Shown here: positions 1 to 6,918 of the stretch, piece by piece | Position numbering within the stretch: position 1 is the first letter of the stretch | Layout: each line of letters opens with the position of its first letter | NCBI GenBank assembly: GCA_947503365.1 | Contig: CANNDT010000134.1 | Location: forward strand, 1-9,656 | Direction of reading: 5' to 3' | Source of the DNA: CANNDT01 sp945876205 | GTDB lineage: Bacteria; Acidobacteriota; Vicinamibacteria; Vicinamibacterales; UBA2999 | Length of the DNA stretch: 9,656 nt | Notes under the pieces: model-generated | The model's input: the letters and a program-made list of their open reading frames with translations, nothing else | The model's database searches: none | What the model was told of the DNA's origin: nothing | Position numbers and translations under genes: made by a program

Positions 1-17
1 GTGCAAGACTTCTTCAT
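1..17 (-). CDS. Start of a gene leaving the window (first six codons)
   Basis: Read on the minus strand, an ATG at 17-15 is preceded by AAGAAGGAG. The AGGAG core (27-23) lies five bases from the ATG, which is close to ideal. The visible codons give Met-Lys-Lys-Ser-Cys and then Thr, because the sixth codon begins AC. A Lys-Lys start would suit a signal peptide, but five or six residues are far too few to name a product. The gene diverges from the TonB receptor that starts at 664, with about 650 bp of non-coding DNA between them. The call rests on the ribosome-binding site, the start codon and the structured leader directly upstream. The alternative is a chance Shine-Dalgarno/ATG pair at the edge of the window. 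Confidence 0.5.
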
Positions 18-91
18 GGCGGCTCCTTCTTGTGAGGCTTGCGCCTCGGGCTTAGACACCACTCGTGTATCACGAGCAGTGAGGAGCCGCC
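18..91 (-). promoter_or_regulatory. Structured leader that can sequester the Shine-Dalgarno
   Basis: In the minus-strand transcript, GGCGGCUCCU (91-82) is perfectly complementary to AGGAGCCGCC (27-18). The latter contains the Shine-Dalgarno of the gene starting at 17. The enclosed 54 nt hold two further hairpins. One is CUCGUG-AUA-CACGAG (76-62). The other is GAGGC-GCAA-GCCUC (47-34), which is closed by a GNRA-type tetraloop. Together they form a three-way junction in which the closing stem hides the ribosome-binding site. This is the layout of a translation-off switch: a riboswitch, an RNA thermometer or a protein-bound leader. I do not recognise the conserved core of any known riboswitch class. 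All pairings were read by eye, with no energy calculation or covariation. The regulatory role is inference. Confidence 0.45.
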
Positions 92-132
92 GCTTTCAAT
101 TTTCAACAGCTACTGGGACATCTCCTGCGACG

Positions 133-184
133 TACTAGTGGGAACTTGCTAGGGAAAACATGTACCAGGTGGTCCCAACTAGTA
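133..184. repeat. CTAG-containing inverted repeat
   Basis: TACTAGTGGGA (133-143) is the inverse of TCCCAACTAGTA (173-184) apart from one extra A in the right arm. The arms flank a 29-bp loop. CTAG, a tetranucleotide scarce in many bacterial genomes, occurs four times in 70 bp, at 135, 149, 179 and 201. The arms could be operator half-sites, a cruciform, or a hairpin in the minus-strand leader. No gene or insertion sequence explains them. Confidence 0.45.
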
Positions 185-263
185 AGTTGTTTCCAGTCAG
201 CTAGTTGCGTGACAGGGCCATGGTCCTCTGGGACGAATTATCCATGCGAGCCGATGTCGTCGA

Positions 264-338
264 CCAAAATCATGGATCATCGCCGGTTGGTAATACAAGA
301 ATAACGTCCGGTCACGCCGGGTGGATGTTTGAGCCCAC
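264..338. repeat. Direct repeat, copy 1 (75 bp)
   Basis: This aligns without gaps to 491-565 at a constant offset of 227 bp. By hand count about 55 of 75 positions are identical. The matching positions cluster in blocks: GGATCAT, GTTGGTAATAC, GGTCACG and TGTTTGAGCCCAC. Similarity stops abruptly on the right, at 339. The uneven conservation suggests selected sites within an old duplication rather than a recent copy. The repeat lies upstream of the receptor starting at 664. Confidence 0.7.
288..298. promoter_or_regulatory. FadR/GntR-like operator candidate, copy 1
   Basis: TGGTAATACAA fits the TNGTNNNACNA consensus described for the FadR subfamily of GntR regulators. Its core, GTA-A-TAC, is a perfect odd-centred palindrome. 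It sits in the best-conserved block of the direct repeat and recurs 227 bp downstream. No regulator gene is in the window, so the assignment is inference. The same bases could also be read as a weak extended -10 element (TGnTAATAC). Confidence 0.3.
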
Positions 339-490
339 CGGCTGAGTCGCGTCAACGGCGGTATCTTGAGGAACTTTGACGACCGGGAGATGGGCGCGGG
401 TGGTCGCGTGCGCAGCGGCAATATCACTTCTGTCGTATCCACGCAGCCCGCCGTGCGGCCGCAGCCGTAGCTCGCGTAGATAGCCGCGCC

Positions 491-565
491 CAAAGATCAC
501 GGATCATTCGCTGTTGGTAATACGAGGGTCGCGGCTGGTCACGTCCGCCTGGTGTTTGAGCCCAC
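491..565. repeat. Direct repeat, copy 2 (75 bp)
   Basis: This is the partner of 264-338, described there. It ends 99 bp before the ATG of the receptor at 664, where an operator or promoter module would be expected. The two copies keep the palindrome, the GGTCACG block and the TGTTTGAGCCCAC end, while the bases between have drifted. Confidence 0.7.
515..525. promoter_or_regulatory. FadR/GntR-like operator candidate, copy 2
   Basis: TGGTAATACGA again fits TNGTNNNACNA and keeps the GTA-A-TAC palindrome intact, although its flank differs from copy 1 (CGAG instead of CAAG). It lies about 140 bp upstream of the receptor start. Two sites 227 bp apart would suit cooperative or looping repression. 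Without a regulator gene or footprint this remains a candidate. Confidence 0.3.
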
Positions 566-650
566 GAGAAGTGCAAAAACTGGCCTGAAAACAGCCGTTT
601 TCCGACAATCCGTCGTTGCGCGCCCGGCCGGGTGGTGCTTCAATCCTCGG

Positions 651-657
651 AAAGGAG
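651..657 (+). promoter_or_regulatory. Ribosome-binding site that fixes the receptor start
   Basis: AAAGGAG lies six bases before the ATG at 664. It favours that ATG over the in-frame TTG at 616, which has no Shine-Dalgarno and would place 16 extra residues in front of a complete signal peptide. Confidence 0.85.
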
Positions 658-663
658 TCCATC

Positions 664-3600
664 ATGCGTCTGAATGTCTTCGTCATTTGCGCCGCCCTCT
701 GTCTTGCGGCCGTGTGTGCCAGTGCGCAGAGCACCACGGGCACGATCTCCGGCCGCGTCGTCGACGGCCAGGGCCTTCCCATCCCCGGCGTAACGGTGAC
801 CGTCACGTCGCCCAATCTGCAGGGCACCCGTGAGACGGTCACGTCCGCCAACGGCGATTACATCGTCAGCCTGCTGCCGTCGGGCGTCTACGCGGTGACC
901 TTCGAGTTGAGCGGATTCGGTCAGCAGACGCGATCGGTGACGGTGGCGCCGACACAGGTCGTCCCGCTCGAAATTGAGATGGGACCGGCCGCCGTCACTG
1001 AGACGGTGGAGGTCGTCGGTCGATCCGCGGATGTCTTCGTCGCGACCGCGCAGGTGGCGACCAACTTCAACCAGCAGTTGATCTCGGACCTGCCGACCGC
1101 GCGCGATATCAACGCGACGCTGATGCTTGCGCCGTCGGTGCATCCGACCGGGCCGGCGGGGTCGTACTCGATTGCCGGGTCGCAGTCGTACGAAAGCCTT
1201 TTTCTCGTCAACGGCGTGACCGTCAACGAAAACCTGCGCGGCCAGGCCTACGACCTCTACATCGAAGACGCGATCCAGGAAACGACGGTGGCGACGGCCG
1301 GCGTCTCAGCCGAATACGGCCGCTTCAGTGGCGGCGTCGTCAACGTCGTCACCAAGTCCGGCGGCAACCGCTTCAGCGGCTCGTTCCGCGACACGCTCAA
1401 CAATGACAAGTGGCGCAAGATGACGCTCTTCGAGAAGTCCGCGACCGGCGGTGTCGGCGGGGGACGCGACCTCCGGATCGACAAGACGGTGCCGACCTAC
1501 GAATACACGGCCGGTGGCCCGGTGATGCGCGACAAGCTGTGGTGGTTCACCGCCGGCCGCCTCCAGAAGCAGGAGAGCGGCCGTAACACCGCGGTGACGG
1601 CGATCCCCTATACCTTCACCGAACAGAACAAGCGTTTCGAGTTCAAGGGCACCTACGCCATGACCTCGACGCAGCGCTTCCAGAGCTCCTACAACAAGAC
1701 GATCCGCGAGCAGTTGAACAACACGTTCAACATGAACCTGTCGATGGATCTCGCGAGCCTGGGCGATCGGGAGCTGCCCGAGGATCTGTTTACGTTCAAC
1801 TACACGGGCGTCGTGCTGTCGAACTTTTTCGTCGAGGGGCGCTACTCGAACCGGCACCAGAGTTTCATCGGGTCGGGGTCGCGCTTCACCGATCTGGAAC
1901 GCGGGACGCTCCTGATCGATCGCAGCCGGGGCAACACCCGCTACTGGACCGACACGTTCTGCGGTGTCTGCGACGCGGAGCAGCGGGATAACAACGACTA
2001 CTTCGTCAAGGCGTCGTACTTCCTGTCCACCCGTGCCACCGGGTCGCACAGCATGACCTTCGGCTACGACAACTTCGACGACAAGCGTTTCGCCAATAAT
2101 CACCAGTCGGGGAGCGACTACCGGATCCTCGGCACCAGCAGCATCCTTGCCGGCACCGGCGCGTCGACGACGATCTATCCCTCTTTCCTCGGCGACGGCT
2201 CGACGATCATCCAGTGGAATCCGATCCCGCAAGACAGCCAGGGCTCGAACTTCCGCACGCACTCGGCGTTCTACAGCGATGCCTGGCGCGTCAGCAACCG
2301 CGTCACGGCGAACCTGGGCGTCCGCTACGACAAGAACGACGGCCAGGATCAAGCCGGCCGAACGGTGATTACCTCCGACGCGTGGAGCCCGCGCCTCGGC
2401 GTCACGATCGATCCCACGGGCGGCGGCACATGGTCGGTCACCGGGAGCGTTGCCAAATACGTGACGGCTGTGGCGCAGTCGATCGCCGATGCGTCATCGG
2501 CTGGCGGCAACCCGCAGACGAGACAGTTCGTCTACCGCGGACCGAACATCAACCCGATCGGTACGGCAGCTCCGGTGACCGCCGACCTGGCGATCCGTCA
2601 GGTGTTCGCCTGGTACAACGCCAACGGCGGCTCAAATCTCCCGCTCTCCGCCGCGCCGGATATTCCCGGCCTGACGCCGGTCATCGGCGCTTTGAGCTCG
2701 CCGTATGCGTGGGAGTACGCCGCTGGCGTCAATCGACAGGTTGGTCAGCGCGGCGCGGTGCGCCTCGACACCGTGTATCGCGACTACAGAACTCCGTACG
2801 CCGACTTCACCACGCCCGGCAGCCGGGTGACAGACAGCGAGGGGCGCTCCTACGATCTGATTACCATCGGCAATGAGAGCGATCTGGCCTTCCACCATTA
2901 CGCCGGCCTGACGACGCAGGGCACCTACCGGTGGAGTGCGATGGACATCGGCGGTAACTACACCCTGTCGCGCAACTGGGGGAACTACGAAGGTGAGACG
3001 GTGGCCAGCGGTGCGTCGCGGTTCCAGGGCACGCGGTTCCCGGAATACAAGCAGCAAGCCTGGAACTTTCCCGAAGGCGACTTGAGCACCGACCAGCGTC
3101 ACCGCTCGAGACTGTGGCTGAACTATCGTCCCGGCATCGTGAACGGCCTGACGCTGAGTGTGCTGGAGTTGCTGGAGAGCGGCATTCCGTATGGCGCCGG
3201 TGGGCGTGATGCGTCATCGCAGGGCGCCGTGACGAGCGGCGTGGACGCGCGGCCGTATGTCAGCAATCCCGGGTACCTGAACCCGCCCGCGGGTCTCGAC
3301 ACCGTCTACTACTACACGCCGCGCGATGCCTTCCGCACCGCGGCGCAGATCCGGACGGACCTGGCGATCAACTACGCGCGCCGGATCCCGGGAGCGAAGG
3401 GCCTCGAGCTCTTCGGGCAGGTGCAGATCCTCAACCTGTTCAACCAGTCGCAGCTCTGCGCGTGCGGCGGCACCGCGTTCGCCACCGGCAGCGGCGGCAA
3501 TGCGGGCGGCGTCAACGTTCAGCGCCTCTCGACCACCGTCCTGACATCGGTGAGCACGCCGGCCCGGTTTACCCCGTTCAACCCGTTCACGACGACGCCC

Positions 3601-3708
3601 GTGCGCGGCGTGAACTGGGATCTCGGTCCGACGTTCGGGCAGGCGACGAGCCGCTTTGCCTACACGACGCCCCAGTCGGTGCGCGTGAGCTTCGGCGTCC
3701 GCTTCTAA
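664..3708 (+). CDS. Oar-type TonB-dependent receptor with carboxypeptidase-regulatory domain
   Basis: This 1014-residue outer-membrane receptor would import, or possibly export, an unknown substrate using TonB/ExbBD energy. Residues 1-22 are a signal peptide ending ASAQ. Residues 25-106 form a carboxypeptidase-regulatory-like beta-sandwich, with GxVxDxxGxPxPGVxV at the front and GxYxxxLLPSGVY further on. The plug follows at about 130-235, including SAEYGRFSGG and NVVTKSGGN. The rest is a beta-barrel ending in FGVRF, with the C-terminal aromatic typical of outer-membrane proteins. I could not identify a classical TonB box. The mature chain has only four cysteines, as CxxC (433/436) and CxC (932/934). 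In Myxococcus xanthus, Oar is needed for secretion of the protease PopC, so import should not be assumed. The gene converges on a paralogue ending at 3785. Family assignment is secure; substrate is unknown. Confidence 0.93.
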   Translation: MRLNVFVICAALCLAAVCASAQSTTGTISGRVVDGQGLPIPGVTVTVTSPNLQGTRETVTSANGDYIVSLLPSGVYAVTFELSGFGQQTRSVTVAPTQVVPLEIEMGPAAVTETVEVVGRSADVFVATAQVATNFNQQLISDLPTARDINATLMLAPSVHPTGPAGSYSIAGSQSYESLFLVNGVTVNENLRGQAYDLYIEDAIQETTVATAGVSAEYGRFSGGVVNVVTKSGGNRFSGSFRDTLNNDKWRKMTLFEKSATGGVGGGRDLRIDKTVPTYEYTAGGPVMRDKLWWFTAGRLQKQESGRNTAVTAIPYTFTEQNKRFEFKGTYAMTSTQRFQSSYNKTIREQLNNTFNMNLSMDLASLGDRELPEDLFTFNYTGVVLSNFFVEGRYSNRHQSFIGSGSRFTDLERGTLLIDRSRGNTRYWTDTFCGVCDAEQRDNNDYFVKASYFLSTRATGSHSMTFGYDNFDDKRFANNHQSGSDYRILGTSSILAGTGASTTIYPSFLGDGSTIIQWNPIPQDSQGSNFRTHSAFYSDAWRVSNRVTANLGVRYDKNDGQDQAGRTVITSDAWSPRLGVTIDPTGGGTWSVTGSVAKYVTAVAQSIADASSAGGNPQTRQFVYRGPNINPIGTAAPVTADLAIRQVFAWYNANGGSNLPLSAAPDIPGLTPVIGALSSPYAWEYAAGVNRQVGQRGAVRLDTVYRDYRTPYADFTTPGSRVTDSEGRSYDLITIGNESDLAFHHYAGLTTQGTYRWSAMDIGGNYTLSRNWGNYEGETVASGASRFQGTRFPEYKQQAWNFPEGDLSTDQRHRSRLWLNYRPGIVNGLTLSVLELLESGIPYGAGGRDASSQGAVTSGVDARPYVSNPGYLNPPAGLDTVYYYTPRDAFRTAAQIRTDLAINYARRIPGAKGLELFGQVQILNLFNQSQLCACGGTAFATGSGGNAGGVNVQRLSTTVLTSVSTPARFTPFNPFTTTPVRGVNWDLGPTFGQATSRFAYTTPQSVRVSFGVRF

Positions 3709-3745
3709 AAACAAGAAAAGACACGGAGGCAAACCCTCCGTGTCT
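3703..3745 (-). terminator. Rho-independent terminator for the minus-strand receptor
   Basis: AGACACGGAGG (3719-3729) and CCTCCGTGTCT (3735-3745) form a perfect 11-bp stem with a 5-base loop. On the minus strand the stem is followed at once by a T-rich tract (TTTTCTTGTTTTT), the textbook intrinsic terminator, starting about 40 bp after the receptor stop at 3785. On the plus strand no T-run follows, so termination of the upstream receptor there would be weaker. The T-tract overlaps the TAA stop of the plus-strand receptor (3706-3708). Confidence 0.8.
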
Positions 3746-3759
3746 CTGTGTCTCCGTGG
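3719..3759. repeat. Reiterated CTCCGTG/GTGTCTC words in the convergent gap
   Basis: Besides the hairpin, the gap repeats the word CTCCGTG (3736-3742 and 3752-3758) and the word GTGTCTC in tandem. From memory, such cacgga-gg/ctccgtg strings recur between genes in many environmental bacterial genomes, where they are often mistranslated as small ORFs. If so, the terminator was built from a dispersed intergenic repeat. I cannot test the copy number here. Confidence 0.4.
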
Positions 3760-3784
3760 CCCGCGAGGGCGAGAGGCGTTCGGA

Positions 3785-6721
3785 CTAGAACCGTACGCCG
3801 AACGCCATCCTCACCGTGCGTCCACCGTTCTGTCCCAGGTACGGCTGGGGGAAGTGGGCGCCGCTGGTGGCCTGGCCGAATCTCGGTCCCTTGATGTAGC
3901 CGGTCGGAATGCCATTGGCGTCGAGCGCGCTCGCCGCGTCAACCGTGATCGTGCGATCCCAGCCAATCTGCTTCTGGTTGTTGAGCAGGTTGTAGACCTC
4001 CACCTTCACCCACGGCTGCACCGACTTCCAGATCGTGGCGTTGTAGGTGCCGGCGAAGTCCATCACGCCGTATCCCTTCAACTCGTAGCCGCCACGGTCA
4101 CCGAAGAAGACGGTCTCACGCGTGTTGACGTTGATGTCGTTGGCCGGGTAGCCCGGGTTCCGCGCCAACTGCTGCGCCGGCACGCGAATCGCCGTGCTCA
4201 GGCTGTAGACCGCACCCGAGTTGACGCGCCACAGCGGCGTCAGGTCGAGCGAACCGAAGCGTCCGAGCGGCTGATTGTAAATCGCGCTGACGCGCAGCTT
4301 GTGCTGCTGGTAGCTGTCGAGACGCCCTTCGGGCAGCAGCCGGTTGAGCGCGGGTCCGAAGATCTCCGGGTAGTTGCCGTAGACCGACGGGATGCCCGGC
4401 TGGTTGCCCGCTTCACCCGCGAAGTTGCCCTCGTTCTTCAGCTGCAGCGTGTAGTGACCATCCACGGTCAGGCGGTTCTTCAGGCGGTAGCCGCTCTGAA
4501 GGACCAGCGCCTGGTAGTTGCGGTGGAGGTCTTCGGTGTTGCCGAAGACCTTGTTCGCCAGCGGGCCGACCAGCGGCACGTTGGTGACGCCGGTCGTCAT
4601 GTCGACGAAGTCTTCGACGAACTGCGATGCCGAGCGCCACGCGTAGGTCGCCTTGACGTTGCCGTTGCTGCCGAGCTCGCGGCCGAGGCCGAGGGTGAAC
4701 TCACGCGTCAGCGGCGACTTGATCCCTTCCGCCAGACCGACATTTGCGGTGGGGAAGTTCGCGAAGACGACCGTCGTGTAGTTGGCGAGGTTGAAGCCGG
4801 GCGCGAAGTTCAGGCCCTGGCCGGCCGGTCCCGAGTAGACGTAATCCACTTCGCTCGGACGTCCGACGTTGGTGTTCACCGCGAACTGCACCTGGCTGTA
4901 CTTGCCCGAGTAGTGCCCGTAGGTGTCGTGGGCGACGGTCTTGCCGTTGCCCTGCAGGTCGTAGGTCGCGCCAAGGCGCGGCATGATCGACGTGCTGTTC
5001 ACGGAGCTGATGTCGCCGCTCGCGCTGCTGCGAACCGTCTCGAGGCGCGTGCCGAGATCGATCGTCAGTCGCGGCGTGGCCACCCAGCGGTCGCGCACGA
5101 ACGCCGACGTGGTCTTGATGTTCACTTCAGCGCCGCGCGTCGCCTGGAATGTCCAGACCTGCGTCGCGCCGGGGGTGAACACGGGAATCGGCTGGCCCGC
5201 CGCGTCGCGAACGACGCTGCCGCCGCTGGTCACGTAGTCGGCGATGAAGACCGCTCCGGTGGACGACTGCGAGTTGCCGCCGATGCCGGTGCTGACGAAG
5301 TACTCACCGCCGCCCTTCACCTCGTGGCTGCCGAAGCGCGGATGGGCATACAGGTAGGTGAGCGATCCGGTGACCTGCTTGTTGTTGCGATCTTCGGGGT
5401 CGGTCGCGTCGAGGTACGGCGCGTTGTAGAAGAGGCCGCCGGGGACGCCGGCCGATGCGCCAAGCGTGCGGAACGGCGACTTCACGATCTCGCTGCTGGT
5501 GCCGCCGTTGTGACGGAAGCCCTGCTGCTTCTGCGAGTACTGCACGGTCACAAACAGCGTCGGCGTGACGATGCCGTTGTAGTTGGTCGCGAACAGACGG
5601 TTCGGGAGGTCCCTGGTCGTCAGCGTGCCCGCGTCGAGCAGCGCCGCCGCGCCCACCGCCGTGGCGTTGGCCTGGTGCGTCGCGTTATCGATGAAGCTTG
5701 CTTCGATCGTGCGACCGGGCGCGATGCTGCCGGTCAGCTTCACCTCGGCGCGCTTGTTCGTATCGGTCCTGGTGTAGCTGGCGCCGTTCTGGGCGAAGGT
5801 GTTCGGGATGTTCGCCGTCTCGTAGCGGCCGGCGGTGAAGAACCAGAGGCGATCGCGAACGACCGCGCCGCCAAACGTGCCTTCATGCGTCTTGCTCAGG
5901 ATGTCGGCGTGCCGGACGGTGCCGAGCTTCTCGAGCGGCGTCTCGCCAATCCACTTCGGATTGCTGAGGCCTTCACGGAAGCTGCCGCTGAACTTGTTGC
6001 TGCCGCTCTTGGTGACGACGTTGATGACGCCGCCGGAGAAGCGCCCGTACTCGGCCGAGATGCCGTGCGTGAGGACTGAGGTCTCCTGGATGGCGTCCTC
6101 GATGAACAGGTTGTTGGACGTGCCGAACACGTTGTCGTTGACGTCGACGCCGTTGACCATGAACACGTTGTCGAAGCCGAAGCTGCCGGCGAGCGTCAGC
6201 TGCGAGGCGTTGAACGGGTTGGTCGTGACGCCGGGCGCAAGCTCGGCGATGTCGAACGGCCTGCGGCCGGCAGGCAGCGCATCGACGTCGCGCTTGCTGT
6301 AAGTCTGGCTGGTCTGCGCGCTGGTGAGCGGCGACGGCGCTTCGGCGGTCACGGTGACCGTTTCGGTGACGGTCGCGACCGACATGACGGCGTCGACGGT
6401 AGCGACGGCGCCGACGCGAACGTCAATCAGTTCGCGCGAAGCCGACTGGAACCCGGACAGCTCGAAGCTGACGGTGTAGCTGCCCGAGGGCAGACCTTGA
6501 AGGTAGTAGACGCCATTGGAGTCGGAGACTCCCACGCGCTCGCCTTGAAGGTTCGGAGACGTCGCGACAACCGTGACGCCTGGTAGCGTAAGTTGATCGG
6601 CGGACCGGACAATGCCGGAGACGGTGCCGACCTGAACGCCCTGAGCCGCGGCCCGTGAGACCGGGGCCACGAGGGCGAGCACTGAGATGGCGATCGAGGC
6701 GAAGCGCTGGCAATAAGACAT
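3785..6721 (-). CDS. Second Oar-type TonB-dependent receptor with carboxypeptidase-regulatory domain
   Basis: This 978-residue receptor has the same plan as the one at 664-3708. The signal peptide covers 1-27 (ending RAAAQ) and the regulatory-like domain about 33-112, with LPGVTVVATSPNLQG and the turn LPSGSY. The plug lies at about 138-245, with ISAEYGRFSGG at 221-231. The barrel ends in AFGVRF. The two proteins are clearly paralogous around IEDAIQET and the SAEYGRFSGG block but diverge through the barrel, so they probably take different ligands. Unlike the first receptor, I find no cysteine in the mature chain. The ATG at 6721 is chosen because it begins a complete signal peptide. Its Shine-Dalgarno is only AGAGAG (6731-6726). 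A convincing terminator follows the stop. Substrate is unknown, and no SusD-like or transporter partner adjoins. Confidence 0.93.
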   Translation of the reverse strand: MSYCQRFASIAISVLALVAPVSRAAAQGVQVGTVSGIVRSADQLTLPGVTVVATSPNLQGERVGVSDSNGVYYLQGLPSGSYTVSFELSGFQSASRELIDVRVGAVATVDAVMSVATVTETVTVTAEAPSPLTSAQTSQTYSKRDVDALPAGRRPFDIAELAPGVTTNPFNASQLTLAGSFGFDNVFMVNGVDVNDNVFGTSNNLFIEDAIQETSVLTHGISAEYGRFSGGVINVVTKSGSNKFSGSFREGLSNPKWIGETPLEKLGTVRHADILSKTHEGTFGGAVVRDRLWFFTAGRYETANIPNTFAQNGASYTRTDTNKRAEVKLTGSIAPGRTIEASFIDNATHQANATAVGAAALLDAGTLTTRDLPNRLFATNYNGIVTPTLFVTVQYSQKQQGFRHNGGTSSEIVKSPFRTLGASAGVPGGLFYNAPYLDATDPEDRNNKQVTGSLTYLYAHPRFGSHEVKGGGEYFVSTGIGGNSQSSTGAVFIADYVTSGGSVVRDAAGQPIPVFTPGATQVWTFQATRGAEVNIKTTSAFVRDRWVATPRLTIDLGTRLETVRSSASGDISSVNSTSIMPRLGATYDLQGNGKTVAHDTYGHYSGKYSQVQFAVNTNVGRPSEVDYVYSGPAGQGLNFAPGFNLANYTTVVFANFPTANVGLAEGIKSPLTREFTLGLGRELGSNGNVKATYAWRSASQFVEDFVDMTTGVTNVPLVGPLANKVFGNTEDLHRNYQALVLQSGYRLKNRLTVDGHYTLQLKNEGNFAGEAGNQPGIPSVYGNYPEIFGPALNRLLPEGRLDSYQQHKLRVSAIYNQPLGRFGSLDLTPLWRVNSGAVYSLSTAIRVPAQQLARNPGYPANDINVNTRETVFFGDRGGYELKGYGVMDFAGTYNATIWKSVQPWVKVEVYNLLNNQKQIGWDRTITVDAASALDANGIPTGYIKGPRFGQATSGAHFPQPYLGQNGGRTVRMAFGVRF

Positions 6722-6890
6722 GGCGCTCTCTGGCTGAGCAAGGAGGACGCCGCCTGCAAGTCGTTGTAATTTGCGCCCAATCGGCGATCTCCGGCCGTCG
6801 GCCCGTCCCTGCCCTCATCCCCGCGCGCGGCCTTGATCGCTCTGCCGCGTAATTTTTCGCCCTAATCGGTGGGTGTTAGACGGTGATGAG

Positions 6891-6912
6891 ATTCCGGCAT
6901 CCGATCCGGAAT
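6891..6912. promoter_or_regulatory. Inverted repeat in the divergent control region
   Basis: ATTCCGG (6891-6897) and CCGGAAT (6906-6912) are perfect inverted arms around 8 bp. A third related word, ATTCCGA, follows directly at 6911-6917. The element lies 78 bp before the dehydrogenase start and about 170 bp from the start of the divergent receptor, so it could be an operator for either. No regulator is visible. The role is inference. Confidence 0.35.
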
Positions 6913-6918
6913 TCCGAC

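Larger units (their letters stand above)
92..663. other. Divergent intergenic region without a convincing gene
   Basis: About 570 bp separate the minus-strand leader from the first receptor. The minus-strand frames open here (about 98 and 62 codons) have no Shine-Dalgarno and an arginine- and proline-rich, unprotein-like composition. They also run straight across the direct repeats, so I do not call them. What can be supported is listed separately: an inverted repeat at 133-184 and a diverged direct repeat at 264-338 and 491-565. A small hairpin, GAAAAC-AGCC-GTTTTC, lies at 587-602 and has no T-run directly after it on either strand. I see nothing recognisable in 339-490. No sigma-70 promoter could be placed with confidence on either strand. 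Confidence 0.6.

Noticed and set aside
133..184. TrpR-type operator
   Set aside because: The half-sites GTACTAGT and AACTAGTA resemble the E. coli trp operator, but there they abut, whereas here they are about 40 bp apart. TrpR is largely gammaproteobacterial, and no trp gene is nearby.
18..210. Integron attC site or insertion-sequence end
   Set aside because: The inverted arms lack the conserved attC core (RYYYAAC/GTTRRRY) in the right positions. There is no transposase or integrase and no target-site duplication. The 18-91 arms are better explained as a leader of the minus-strand gene.
197..500. Minus-strand frames of 98 and 62 codons in the left intergenic region
   Set aside because: No Shine-Dalgarno and no recognisable domain. 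They overlap each other in different frames and cross the direct repeat.
587..602. Hairpin GAAAAC-AGCC-GTTTTC upstream of the first receptor
   Set aside because: The stem is only 6 bp and AT-rich, with no T-tract directly after it. It is too weak to call as a terminator or regulatory element.
616..663. TTG at 616 as the start of the first receptor
   Set aside because: It would add 16 residues ahead of a complete signal peptide and has no ribosome-binding site. The ATG at 664 has AAAGGAG six bases upstream.
1306..2352. A 348-codon minus-strand frame inside the first receptor
   Set aside because: Same codon-register artefact: antisense stops correspond to rare sense codons. There is no ribosome-binding site and the composition is low-complexity Arg/Val/Ala.
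3740..6079. A 779-codon open frame on the plus strand antisense to the second receptor
   Set aside because: Its codons are exactly in register with the receptor codons, so a stop would need TTA, CTA or TCA in the receptor, and these are avoided in this GC-rich gene. Its protein is Arg/Ala/Val/Asp-rich without domains, and its start lies in the terminator repeat. The receptor has a signal peptide, family motifs and a proper C-terminus.
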